From Rostratula benghalensis (lineage: Eukaryota; Chordata; Aves; Charadriiformes; Rostratulidae): a stretch of DNA of 64,000 bases. Below are positions 49,801 to 61,800 of this stretch, piece by piece. The notes under the pieces were generated by a model. That model saw only the letters and a program-made list of their open reading frames with translations. It had not been told where the DNA came from and did not search any database. Position numbers and translations under genes: made by a program. Numbering within the stretch: the stretch's first letter is position 1; every line of letters starts with the position of its first letter. The stretch spans positions 4,155,874-4,219,873 of the forward strand of contig VXAI01000021.1 in assembly GCA_013399305.1 (NCBI GenBank), read 5' to 3'.

Positions 49801-50220
49801 AATATCTATTACAGTTAACTTTAAATCTTTAAATCTGTCTTTTTAAGTTGTAAGTATATCACTTAAATACCTTTAAAAAAAAAAATATTTACTGCACTGT
49901 GCAGAGACATTCAGCTTTTCTGCCAATCCCTTACTATCAAATCCTTTTACCATTCTTTGTTGTTAAACCAAATATAGTGTTACATTGTCTGTCTTTACAC
50001 ACATTACTGCTGGATAAAGCCCTTAGTTCCCTAGACTAAATCTGTGCCATTCTCTGCCCTGGTTTCTCAATGCTATCTCATTGCAGCAGCTCACATTGAG
50101 AGCACGCTATTCCCACACCCACCAACACAGCTCTTGGGATAAAACTGCACCATTGATATAGTGTGTATTCTTTTCCATAGGTTCCCACCAGCATGTCACT
50201 AACAATTTCCTGGGCCTTAT

Positions 50221-50221
<1 letters not shown>

Positions 50222-50255
<34 letters not shown>
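50222..50255. repeat. poly(A) run of 34
   Basis: Thirty-four consecutive A are followed by short G/A blocks. It is the longest homopolymer in the window. No retrocopied gene was recognised on its 5' side, so its origin is unclear. Confidence 0.95.
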
Positions 50256-50257
<2 letters not shown>

Positions 50258-52595
50258 AAAAAGGGGAAAAAAAGCCTTTGAAAACTGGAAACAAAGAATC
50301 AGACTCCATTGTTGTTCTACTTTCAGTGTCATAATCTGTGTTTTCCATCATTCTACACGTAGAGACTACAAACATCACCTCATACAGATACTCCAATCAA
50401 CAATTTACTGTGGACAGCTATTGTTCTTTATCTGTAATCTTTCATGCCAGTATTTGTGATTTTTAAGTCATCCTATTCATTGAATTAAGTTGAGCCCTAT
50501 TCCTCTGCCTCCCCCAAAAAACCCTTTTCCTTTGCCTGTCAGAAGGAGTTACAACTGAGTCAGTTTCAAACTTTGGACTTGATTCATGGAAGTGAAACAT
50601 ACAGATCACATGAGTTTGCTACGGAAATTACTCAGAAACAAAGTGTGGAGCATGCCACTTTGATTAAGTGTACAAGTGGGATCCCTTACTTCTCAGCATG
50701 AGGCTTTTCCCCTGACCAAAACTAAGACCTTTTCAACCACACAAGAAAAATACTGGTAAATGGGATAAGGGAGAGGGGGAGGAGGCAAAGGATGACCTTG
50801 GATCTACTGCAGAAGATGCTTTTTTACAAAAAGAGGAGTTCTTTTTCTCCCTCCTGCCCCACCCCACCTCCTAGCCCTATCCTACCCACAGAAAGATCCC
50901 TATTAAAAGTAACCTCACCCCAAGGGACGTTTTGGGTTCAGCCATCCTTCACAAGCCCTAATTTCGTTATTCGATACATTGGACACACTCAGAACTGAAG
51001 TGCTATAAAGCAGTAATAACTTGCACATTAGTCCACAAACACTTGCCTTTTTCACAAAGAAAGTTGTAGGTAATGTGTTTAAAACCAAGGACCCATCAGT
51101 TCTGTTCCTGAGACTAACACTGACCCGGTGTGTAAATATGGCAAAGTAAATTAACTCCCCTCCCAAGCCTACATTTACTCAACTGCAAAGCTGTCTAATA
51201 ATACATAAAAACAACTTGTTTATATGTTTCTAATGAGGGTTTTGGGCTGCTGTGAGATAAAGTCACTGTGACAATCCACTTATGCTGTCATATGCTCTAA
51301 ACAGAGCAAAGAGTAAAATGAAAAGTGTAAATTCAGATTAGAATATTCAAATGGTCAAATCTCACCATTAAAATCCTAGATCCTGTAATTGTAAAAATTT
51401 ATAACAGAACTGATTTAATATTATGAGAAAAACAAAACCCTGTTACTTGTATTTTTAAAAGAAAAATTAAAAACATTATTAAATGCTAGAATTTTCAAAG
51501 AGCAATGAGATTTAGGAATACATAAATTCTAACACAATCAATGCTTTTTACTTCCTTTCATTGTGTGGGAAAAAGCTTCCTCAGGAAGTTGTTTGAGAAC
51601 AGAAAACTATGTTTCTTTTAATGAGTGTGTTTTGTCATACTTTCTGTGCACTTTTCCACTCAAATACAGAGGTGTGTCCACATATTCAGAACAGCATGAA
51701 TAAAATCTGAACCATCAATTGTTCACAAGAGGTTTGTTTAATCTATTTGCTGGTTAGTGTTAATGCTTTTTAACAGTCATTGAAGTTACAGAGCCAAATT
51801 TCTTCTCTTTGTTCAGAAGTATGACACATTTGGGAAAGATGCTTAAGATCCTTCTGCCTCATTAACTTTGTCTTGGTTTTCCCCTTTCTTTAACACCATT
51901 TAAATTTGAAGAGATGACATATTAGATTTGGAGGTCAAATAGCACTGATGTCAAAAGGGAATGGGGGAAAGATAGGAAATAAAATCTCTTAAACTCTCTT
52001 CCCATTAAACACTAAACTTTCAAGAAAGAAAAGAAGGAGCAGAAATGACTCAGATGTAGCTAGGGACTGCTTTTGCCATACAGAATAAATGGTGATAAAA
52101 GAAAGATATTTATATTTCTTTGGCAGAAATCTTATCAGAGAGGTGTAAAAAGTATTAAGTAGGCATATAAAACATGGCATTATTATAACAGTAATATAAG
52201 GCTAAATAATAACACATTGTCTAGGAAGCCTTCTACAGTAGTTTTACATCCCATGTCCAATAACAGAATCAGGTAAATCAGTTAATTGAAAAACAAAAAA
52301 TTATTCTCGCACTGTTTTCTTGGTCAAATTTACCCCCATTAATTATTTTCACCAGATGAAATACAGTATTGGAAATTTTTAGTCTAAATATGTGACTCAT
52401 AAAATCAGTTAATCACAAGCCAGGCACTATTATATATACATTTTTTCTGTAGGAGGCTTCTCAACTGCTGAAAGTACTGACAAAAAATGATAGTACTGTT
52501 CTTTGAATATGTGATGAAAGACAAAAATTACATGCTTCCCAGGTCATATAATAAGTGTGCATATGGATGTGCTCGGCCACATGGTCAAGGGTGCT

Positions 52596-52620
52596 TGTGT
52601 GTGTGTGTCTTATGTGTGTG
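52596..52620. repeat. short TG-rich microsatellite
   Basis: About six TG units, an interruption (cttat), then four more GT/TG units. Confidence 0.85.
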
Positions 52621-53975
52621 CTAGATCAAGAGACAAGAGGGAACTTGTGTAAAGCTATTGGGGAACAAAATCTCTTGACAAACTTTGTTCTTTGTGCAGC
52701 CAGCTAAGAGAGATGTCTCCCAGAGCAGTAGAGCCCCACCACCTGTGTCTTGCTGCTGGGCCTCATATGTCATGTGCTCCAACTTGCCCTGACACATGGA
52801 TTCAGCAGATATGCAAAAATATGGTCAGGCAGTGTACATGTGATTGGTACCAAAGAGAGGAGTGCAAGCCGGAAGACAGAGTGACTCATACTAAAAGGAT
52901 GGGACTTGGTATGCCTGTTTGTCAGCTAAATGCTAAGCTGGTGTTAATCACTCTTCCCAGCTGATTTGACTTTTCTAAAGAGGATGCTCACACATTTCTG
53001 TACCTTCTTCCAGTACTTTCTGCTCTGTATGTGAAACTAATTTCAAGTTTTGTGGCTTCTCTAATCCCATATATTTTGTGTTTGGAAGGATTTTTAAAAT
53101 CCACCTTTTCAATATTGCCTATTGACCCTTACCTAGATCAAAAAGCAAGACTCAGCTTGAATGCTCTTGTTGTTAACTCTGTGAATACCATTTATTATGT
53201 GGAGCTTCCTCTTTTTAGATACTTTCAGTTATTTTCCTTTCAACAATTCCACAATGAGTGCAATGACCCAATTTCTTCTAAGAAAATGTTTCTCCAAACT
53301 TCACCTACACAAGTTACAATTTAAAAAACAGCAAAGACTTACTACAAACAAATATTTCAATGATCCAGAATATGAATAAAGAAAAAATGCAAGTCACACT
53401 CAGTTATTACGCATGCTAACAATACTCTATGCCATACTTGACCAAAATAACTTAAAAAACATTTCAAATTAGTAAAATGAAGACTAGAAACTGTAAATGT
53501 ATTTAAAACCTAAGTGAAACTGAGTGTAAAGAACTACAACTAAACACAAAGTTAGCTTCATGCAATAATAATGATTTTTTTTAAAAGAAAAATGTTGTGT
53601 TAGAAGTCCTGTGTTAGAGGTAACATATGGCAAGACTGTAGCTTTACAACAGGTCCTTTAAGCCCATCATACTTTAGAAATTATTGCAGCATACCTCCCA
53701 GTTTCCACTCATTTTATGTGAATAGAATACCTTTTGCTGCACCTGAACCTGGTAGAGCACATGCCTCTGGTATACCAGGCAAAGACATTTGTCACTCCAT
53801 TACTTATCGTACCAGTGTTTTCATAAACAGACAAATCAGCCCCAGAGAATCTACTCTTACTTCCACACAGGCAGGTATGGTTTAAGGCAAGCATAATCCA
53901 GACGATCACACAAAATCCTATGCACAAGAAACACTGCTAAGTTTGCCTTGTTGGGCAACTCAGCAGAAAGCAGAA

Positions 53976-54683
53976 ATTGGGATCAGTACTGCTTAATGTC
54001 TTCATCAATGATGTAGGCAGTGGCATTGAGTGTATGCTCAGCAAATTTGCAGTGGACGCCCAGCTGAGTGGTGCAGTGGACGAGTCTGAGGGATGACATG
54101 TCATCCAGAGGGACCTAGACAAGCTCAAGAAGTGGGCCCATGTGAACCTTGTGAGGTTCAAAAAAGTCAAGTGCAAGGTCCTGCAGCTGGGTCAGGGCAA
54201 CCCCCAGTATCAATACATGCTGTGGAATGAAGGGATTGTGAACAGCCCTGAAGATAAGGACTTGGGGATGGTGGTGAATGAGACACTCAACATGACCTGA
54301 CAATGTGCACTTGCAGCCCAGAAAGCCAACTGCCTCAGAAGAAGCATGGCCAACAGGTTGAGGGAAGCGATTCTGTTCCTGTACTCTGCTCTCATAAGAC
54401 CCCACCTGGAGTAATGCATCCAGTCCTGGAGTTTTCAGTACAAGGCAGACATGGACCTTTCAGAGCAGGTCCAGAGAAGAGCCACAAAGTTTTTGCAATG
54501 AGGGTGGTGAAATACAAGAACTGGTTGTCCAGAGAGGTAGTAGATGCTACATCCCTGGAAACATTCAAGGTTGGACAGGGCTCTGAGCAACCTAATGTCA
54601 TTGAAGATGTCCCTGCTCATTGCAGAGGGGGTATCTTAGATGAACTTTAAAGGTCTCTTCCAACACAAACCATTCTATGATAA
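53976..54683 (+). pseudogene. CR1 LINE 3' part with internal deletion, plus strand
   Basis: The fragment begins in the reverse transcriptase palm (FINDV-GSGIECMLSKF) and ends at the CR1 3' terminus (ggtctcttccaacacaaacc then attctatga). The catalytic FADD box reads FAVD (54046-54057), so the first aspartate is lost. At about 54489 the sequence jumps from the end of the conserved RVQRRATK region (gccacaaag) straight to gcaatgagggtggtgaaata. Roughly 200 bp of C-terminal ORF2 that other CR1 copies keep, including the one at 9508-10800, are missing. Stops and frameshifts occur throughout. Confidence 0.95.
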
Positions 54684-57424
54684 ATAACCAGACCTCAGTG
54701 TATTAAACTAATATGCACTTGACACATTCAGTTGCAACATTTAGGGCTGTGCAGGAAGAATAAAAATAGGCAAAGGGCTATGCTACTGAACCTAAATTAC
54801 TTCTGACAAAGCTCACTCATTTGATGCCACCATGTAAGGCACTCATATATAATACTGCAATATAAAGTGTCAACATATCCTTATAGAAAATCCAGTGAAA
54901 GTGTAATGTAGAATGACATTAACAGCCTGGAAGTTCAAATTCTAAATGTTGGTCATCTTGTGGCCATTACAGTTACAAATGACACATTTAGATTGCATTA
55001 ATGACTGAGGAGACCAATCATTAACCTAAAGACTGGCTTTCAGATAAATTCAGAATGCCTCGAACTGTGTACCACCAGAGCTCAGAAGTATTTGGAATGA
55101 TGGAAAGGCTGCTATTTCTTCTCTACTTCAGGAGAAACAAGGTGACATACGCTAAATATGATCGTCAAAGAGTTAGGTTCAGACAGAAGAAAAGTGCTTG
55201 GGGAGTTCATCGTCCCTTTACATGAATATTTGAGTGACTGCATGCATGTTTCACATGTTGCAGATTATCAAAATGAGAAGAACTGATCTGTCCTGATTTT
55301 TTTCCTGATTATTTTTCACCAGTGTTTTCTGCAAAAAGCTACTGGGGCAAAAGGAGATGCTTAGCCCCCAGTCACAGAGGTGGAGCCATTGTTCACAGCT
55401 CCCTCATGTTTAAGCTTCTTGTGACTTCTTCCAACTAGCTGTCTCAGTTTCAGCTGAAAGACACTAGCCGGTGTATTTATAGCAACTGAAATGCGTTGAA
55501 TGCATACAGCCTTTTCAAGACATGCAAAGTCCTCAGCTCACAGCCACATTTATTCACTTTACTGCTTCTCCTATCCCCTTAACCAATTTCCTTCATCTTT
55601 AATTTCCCATCCCCCCTGTTTCCCCTCTCCCAGCTCTTTTTTTTTTTGTTGTTTTTTTCCAGTGAATCCCTGACTCCTAAATTACATAGGTAGAAAGTAG
55701 TGAAAAATGGTAGTGGGATTAGTTCATTTTCCAAAGAGATTATTTTTCTCATCACTAAAGCAATGGAAATGTCTAAGACACTAAAGCACTAGATTTATGC
55801 TAAATAATTGTACATTAATCTGCAGTTCTACAAATTGATGAAATGTCATGAAACTAAACTTCCTGGTTCAAGTTCTTATCTGGTGTAACTTTACTTGATC
55901 CAAAACAGAGTTACAAGAATGAAAATTACACTCTATGCTTGCTTAATTTTAAGCACCCTGAGCTTAAAGAGCTACATTTTTATTTCATAAAACTTTTTGT
56001 ACAGAATACTTTGAGTCCAAAAGGTAAAACAGTAGCATGATGAAAACTATTTATGCCTAACAGCAGTAGCTCTAGCAGGACATCAACTTCTGTACGCAGG
56101 AGGAATTTAAAAATTAAAATACGTTGGTATTTGTTACTGTCATAAATGCTGTTGAACTACCCAGTATTTAAATTAATAATTTAAGTGTTTGCCTAATGAA
56201 CTGGACTTGATTACATTAAGGCATTCTCAATTAATTCTGACAGATCATCTTCTGAATTAGAATACAGAACCGAAATGGTTCATGGATTCCTGGCCAGAGT
56301 GTTTACTGAGTGAACATTTCTTCAACAATTAAAAACAGGCCTGTTCTAAAGCAAAAATGCTTAAAAAGCAATGAGTGAGAAAGTTAGAAAAAAAAAAAAA
56401 CAAGCAAATTCTCCTCTTAGCCATTCTGTCAGCTGGAAATTGGCATCTACAGTAAGTAGCAACAAGAAGTGACAAGTAGTGGGAGAGACACGCTACCTCT
56501 GGCAGCTATTAAAAACATGTTAAGAAGATAGAATTGATATATATAAGCGTTTATAATTTCATTCAGGAAGCTAATTGGAAGCTATGAAGAAAGGCAAAAG
56601 AATAAGCGATAGACCTCTGTCACATTACAAGAAATCAATGCACAGTTTTATCTCAAATCAACAATTTTGTAAAACATACTAAATCTCAGAACTATAGATG
56701 GTTTTTGTTAATTTTAGTAGGCTAGTTTAACCTGTTGTTCCTGATTCACCACACTGGATGAGGTAGCTTGCTTCCTAGGTGCTTTAAACATTGGACTGCA
56801 CATACGAGGTTTCACTTCAGAGCAGTTAACAGACCTCATTCAGGTCTTTGATTTCATAAGGAAATTAAAAACTTTCACTAGCTGGAGTTAAATTTCTGTA
56901 CCATATGTTAACACTACTTTCCATCCTGTCTTTTTTATGCATGTAACGGTTTATCTTTGTGAATCTCTTTCCTTGGGACATTCAAATTCTTTTTTCTTTA
57001 ACAGTTAGACATCAGACATGTATACTAGGTCTGGATTGAGAAACAATTACAAATAGAAAGGAAGAAAAAGAGAAACAATTACTCATCAGTCATATCTGGT
57101 TTAGGAATGAACAAGACAGAGTTGTGACAGTAGATAGGAAGGCAACTATGGATAGTTTCTATTTTTTAGAAAATTCTTTTTAAAATTATCCTCTACATAA
57201 TTTGGATTCAGAATGAGTAGTTGGAGATATTTTACACAAAAGTAGAACAACACATAGAGAAAATAATTGCATTAACAAAGAGAAACTTCTTCTCTTTTTC
57301 TTAACAGTATGTTTTCTCCCAAGCTTAAAATTTTAATGCCATGTGTTTTTCAAAGGAAACATCATCCTTATACTTCTGTTTAGTGTTTCAAAAACTTATG
57401 CTACTCTTCACATTATGTCAAACT

Positions 57425-57440
57425 ATTCTATGATTCTATT
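57425..57440 (+). repeat. possible relic of a CR1 terminal octamer repeat
   Basis: attctatgattctatt consists of two copies of the octamer that closes CR1 elements. The 30 bp before it resemble the CR1 tail only weakly, so it may be the last trace of an insertion or chance. Confidence 0.35.
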
Positions 57441-57623
57441 ATAAGATGAGTCCTCATTAATCTTCATGGTGGTTTGCCTCATTTGGGGTGGGGGCAGTAA
57501 TAAGGGGAACTTTTAGGAGAAATGGAAAATTGGTGCTAATATTAAGCCACAAATGTCTTTCTACTACCAGACAAGTAGCCATGTATTCATATACACATTT
57601 AAAAACTGAGACTGCGTAGGGAG

Positions 57624-58172
57624 GTGGGGAAGTATGCTGGAGAACTTTCTGTTCAAGAACATGTCACCTCCTACGCGCATTTTCTACATCATTCATCATG
57701 CCCAGCTTTGAGCTTATCACACATTTGCAAAAATGAAGCTGTTCTCATCATTAATAATTTTCCTAGGTATTTTCATCTCCCAATCTCTATGTTCATGACA
57801 GTCAGAGCACTTCTCTGCCAATACCATGCTGTTAATCTGGATAACTATCCTTCAGCATCTGCTAAACCGGTGATGGCAACTCATATTGTAAAACTGACTT
57901 ATTTCACTATTGCAAGTCACACTAACGGTGATTTCATGGAGATGGCGATTAGGCCAAATTCAGCTCTGGTCTCATTTTATCTCACCAGGGAACCTGACAC
58001 ATGGTGTCTTATCTCTGGCAGACCAAGAAAGCAAAGCAGAGAGGCACTGAGAGAGATATTTGGGTACTCAAAATTCCACAGAGAATTCTACACATGTCAG
58101 AGCAGAAGAACTTCAAAGCATAAAAGGTGCAAAACATTTGTGACTTGCAGGAGGCCAGTTCAGAACTTTTAG
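57624..58172 (+). CDS. unidentified 182-codon open frame, coding status doubtful
   Basis: This is the longest ATG-to-stop frame in the window. The product has a mixed N-terminal half with some hydrophobic stretches and a basic C-terminal tail (FYTCQSRRTSKHKRCKTF). I recognise no domain, no signal peptide and no repeat. No CpG-rich promoter lies upstream, and no splice structure or polyadenylation signal can be tied to it. By a rough estimate, AT-rich DNA of this length would give a chance frame this long only occasionally, so it deserves a look. The likeliest explanation is still a random open frame or part of a noncoding transcript. Confidence 0.12.
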   Translation: MGKYAGELSVQEHVTSYAHFLHHSSCPALSLSHICKNEAVLIINNFPRYFHLPISMFMTVRALLCQYHAVNLDNYPSASAKPVMATHIVKLTYFTIASHTNGDFMEMAIRPNSALVSFYLTREPDTWCLISGRPRKQSREALREIFGYSKFHREFYTCQSRRTSKHKRCKTFVTCRRPVQNF

Positions 58173-58513
58173 CCTCTAGGCACTCCCTTACCATTAATAG
58201 GATGTTCTCAGGCTTTAAGTCTTTTTGCCTGTTTGGTTGTGCATTGGCAAATTAAGTCATACCTTGCCTTCAAGTCCAATCTGGACCAGATGTTCAGCTA
58301 ATATCCATTGACACAGCAAGCACAATTCGTATATTCTGAAGAGATTTTATCTGCACTCTTCTGTACATGCATAAAGATGTTGGCAAGTTAGCAATAAATA
58401 GAACAAAAATTACAATTTCCCTAGTTTAATTGATTTACATTAATCTACTAAAATCTAATATAATCAATTATAACAATTTTCCTGAAAGAACTAAGCTACA
58501 TCTTATGGAGAGC

Positions 58514-58530
58514 TTTTTTTTGGGGGGGGG
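58514..58530. repeat. T8-G9 homopolymer junction
   Basis: Eight T are followed directly by nine G. It resembles the A9-G10 junction at 36159 and is similarly prone to slippage. Confidence 0.95.
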
Positions 58531-58798
58531 TATTTTGGAATTTTTTAATACTGCTTTTGGAAAATTTTACAAAGTGATCAATCTGAGAATAAAAAAAAGC
58601 CCCAAATCCAAATCCCAACACTTTGCACATAGGAAGCAGTGTTCCAGTTGGATCTATTTTAAACTCAAATGCTATTTGTGCTTGTCAAAATTTCTAGTTA
58701 ACAGTGAATGGTATATTATGACTTTTATTTTTTCCTCTAGATTACTGAGAAAAATTTGGAGACGTTTGTGGCATTTTCCATGAAAGACCTAGGAATTA

Positions 58799-58876
58799 TG
58801 GAATCACAGAATGATATACGGTTGGAAGGGATCTCTGGAGATCATCTAGTCCAATCCCCCTAAGTCCAATCCTCTC
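58799..58876 (-). mobile_element. CR1 LINE 3' end, minus strand, very short
   Basis: The reversed CR1 terminus (ggaatcacagaatgatatac) is followed by ggttggaagggatctctgga and gatcatctagtccaatcccc, with taagtccaatcc duplicated just after. The match stops after about 75 bp, giving one of the shortest insertions here. Confidence 0.93.
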
Positions 58877-61800
58877 CTAACTAGGAACTCCTAGATGCCT
58901 AAGAATAGTCATTTTCTGATTTAAAAAATTGCTAAAAATTAGAATTACTCACAACAAGAGTAGTCATTGAAAGATTTATAATGCAGAAACATTGATGGTA
59001 AAATCATATGACTGGAAATTAAATGTACGGTACTGAAAGGCAACCTCTTACTTCTAGGAAAAAGAAGAAAACCAAATTTAGTCAGACAACAGGAATTCAG
59101 CATTTCTAAAAGTATAAGAAAAGCCATAAGCAACAACATAGAAAATGAAAAATCTGGATACATTTCAAAGAGTACTTTGACATGTCTTGGGAGCTACTGT
59201 TCAGCATGATTGAAGATTTATGCCAGAGATGCCTTCTATTCTGTTATCAGAACAATGAAATGTTTGATGCATCTTATTCAGCACAAAAGAGTGACAAAGA
59301 ATAAGACACAGCACACACAAATACAATCAAAATTATTAATGTATGATTTCAAACTTAAACTAGCACAATTTCATTGAGAACATTCAATTTACCAGCATAA
59401 AACTAGATAATGCAGAAGTAAATCAAGAGAGTATTCAACCATAACATGATCAAGTATTTCCTTTTAGTTTGAACATAAAATGGGCACTTTTTGATTAAAG
59501 TACTGTTACTTTGGGGTCTAACTTTGGAGGCTTTCCTGCAACTGAAGACACAATAAAGTGTGCCTGTTTCTTGTAAGAGGTGACTTATTTCTTGCCTATG
59601 TTCTGTATTTTTCTTTTTTGAAAACACACTGTAATTAATTCATAATTATCAATTTTATCAAAACACTACCCTTATTTTGAATTTTCTGGATAACTAGGTG
59701 ATGAGTAATTAATATAATGAGATTACAATAATCTCACTACTACTGAATCAAAAACAAAACTCCAAACGACTTTAAGTGAGTCAGCATTTTGCCTCTGTTT
59801 CTGCTGATTTGCTTACACCTATTTGTAGTATAAACTACTAAATCATACAAAAGTATCTATACTCACTGGATAGCTTTTATAATTACATAATTAACAGTAA
59901 GTACAACTATATTGTTTAACTTAATGTTTTCTTAGTAATTAACTATTATCTTCAGAGACAGAGTGTGGCCACAAAATCATAAACAAAGAAAGTGTTTTAC
60001 CTTGGCTGGCCCCAAAGTCCAGGTCCAGCAGTATGCATGACCAGTTTTTTCAAAACACTATGCACTCAATAGCTTCCAGCTGCATACTTTTAAAAGCTGG
60101 AGATTAAAACAGGAAACAAAACAAACCAAGAACTCCTAATTGCTGGTCAGTTCAAAGTATTTGAGATGTGAGCCAGTGGATGCCTTGCACTTCCAAAAGT
60201 CTTAGTCTCTCTACTTGGAGCTCAAAATACACTGGTAAAAATGTGAGAATATTCGGTAGTGCTGACTGAGCACTTTCTATATAAATCTACTAAGCCAGGC
60301 TTTTGGATAAGCAAGAAGCAGACATCAATAATAAATGAGACTTAGAATGTTCTTCTTTGACAGACTTTTTCATCCAATTTCACATCCTGTATACCCTCAA
60401 GCTCCCATATTTCAGGTGTGCAAGGAATGCAAAATCAGAGCTCTTTTGTAAACTTCCGAATTGATCCTCCCACATGATCAACCTATCAAAACTCTGTTAA
60501 TATTCCACACTGCCACCATCATGCCTATAGCCTCTTCCATCCCACTATTTTCATTTCATTAATTACTGTACTATTTTCAAAAACCAGCACAACATTGAAT
60601 ATTAGTACAAACTATTTCCAAAGAAATACAGATAAAACTAAAATTATGGTGGGGGATTTTTCCCATTTGTAAACTGTTCACTACATTCTCCCAACTTACA
60701 AAGCTACCCTGCAGAATCCTCTCCCGAGTCTAAGCCTTCAGGTTAGTTTTCTTGCATGGACTCAGATTCACCCTTATTTAGAGAAATGTGAGCTGCATTT
60801 GTGTCTTTATTTGACTCCATTTATTTTCCTAATACTTTGTAAAAGCTACTATCTAACCAATACAATTTAGAAACTTTCTTTGACAGTTTGCTCCTGCTTG
60901 ATAGATACATAACTCAAAAGTACAAAATACTTGGCCATTTTTAAGCTTCCCTTAAAAATGTGATGACATGTAAACCGAATATTCTTGTATATTCTCCACT
61001 ACCCACTGCCACCTACTGCAGAATTAGGAGCAATGCAAATAGACCTACTTTCAAGAAACTCTGAAGCTGAATTGTAAATATAAACTTAAATGCTTACTGT
61101 ATAATCTATGCATATATAGGCAGCAATATATATGCATTATGAACTATTTTAGATATGAACTGAGTAGAATGGTTAGAATAACAAATGGTTAAGCAATGTT
61201 AGCTTAAATCTAAAAGCTAAATTGTTTCTCTGAACACTTTCTTTCTATACATAATTAGTTGCACTGGTTATAAAGCATTTGTATAAATTATTGGATTTTG
61301 GTTTATATTTATTTTTTCAATTTACAAATCCTTTGAAGTAGTCACCCTTTCTGTACTTCTTTAGGGTTTAATGCATTTGATCTCTAAAATGCAATTGCAA
61401 ATGTGAAAATAATCCAGCTGAGACAGAGGGCTGGTACCACTGCTTCATCCCTATCTTTTCATCAATTGAGTTACTTCCTAGGACTTAATGTCAAATCCCA
61501 TAGGTTATGTAAACATTTATGTCATTTTAGGTTTATTTTATATATCAAAGAAAAAAACATCAAATTTTCTGAGACTTAGCAATTTAAAGTGCATTTTTAT
61601 TTTGTCAGCATTCCAACTGTGAGCTTTTTGAACCATAGCAATGAATTTAGTGTATTTATCTATTGTAAAAATGCAAGCTTATTTTCCTTGTAAAAATTTT
61701 TTGGGAAAAAGTATTTTAAATTTAAATTTTGTGGTAAAATGGATATTCACAGCCCTCAAACCTACAGGTTGTATTACATGCGTTTTTACTCTTCAAAATA

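Larger units (their letters stand above)
46876..53975. other. unique noncoding sequence, no gene seen
   Basis: Seven kilobases without a recognisable gene or transposon. The block at about 47995-48070 is rich in TAAT/ATTA words. Simple repeats include A34 at 50222-50255 and TG repeats at 52596-52620. A 90-codon frame at 52692-52964 starts near an acceptor-like sequence and is Cys-rich, but I do not recognise it. Confidence 0.5.
54684..58798. other. unique noncoding sequence, no gene seen
   Basis: No gene was recognised with confidence. The longest open frame of the window lies at 57624-58172 and is listed separately. A TAATTA/TTTAAATT-rich block lies at about 56160-56260. A T8-G9 junction occurs at 58514-58530. 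Confidence 0.5.

Noticed and set aside
52692..52964. Cys-rich 90-codon frame after an acceptor-like ttgttctttgtgcag
   Set aside because: The frame is short and unrecognised, with no spaced cysteine pattern of a known fold. It could be part of a noncoding exon, but nothing supports that call.
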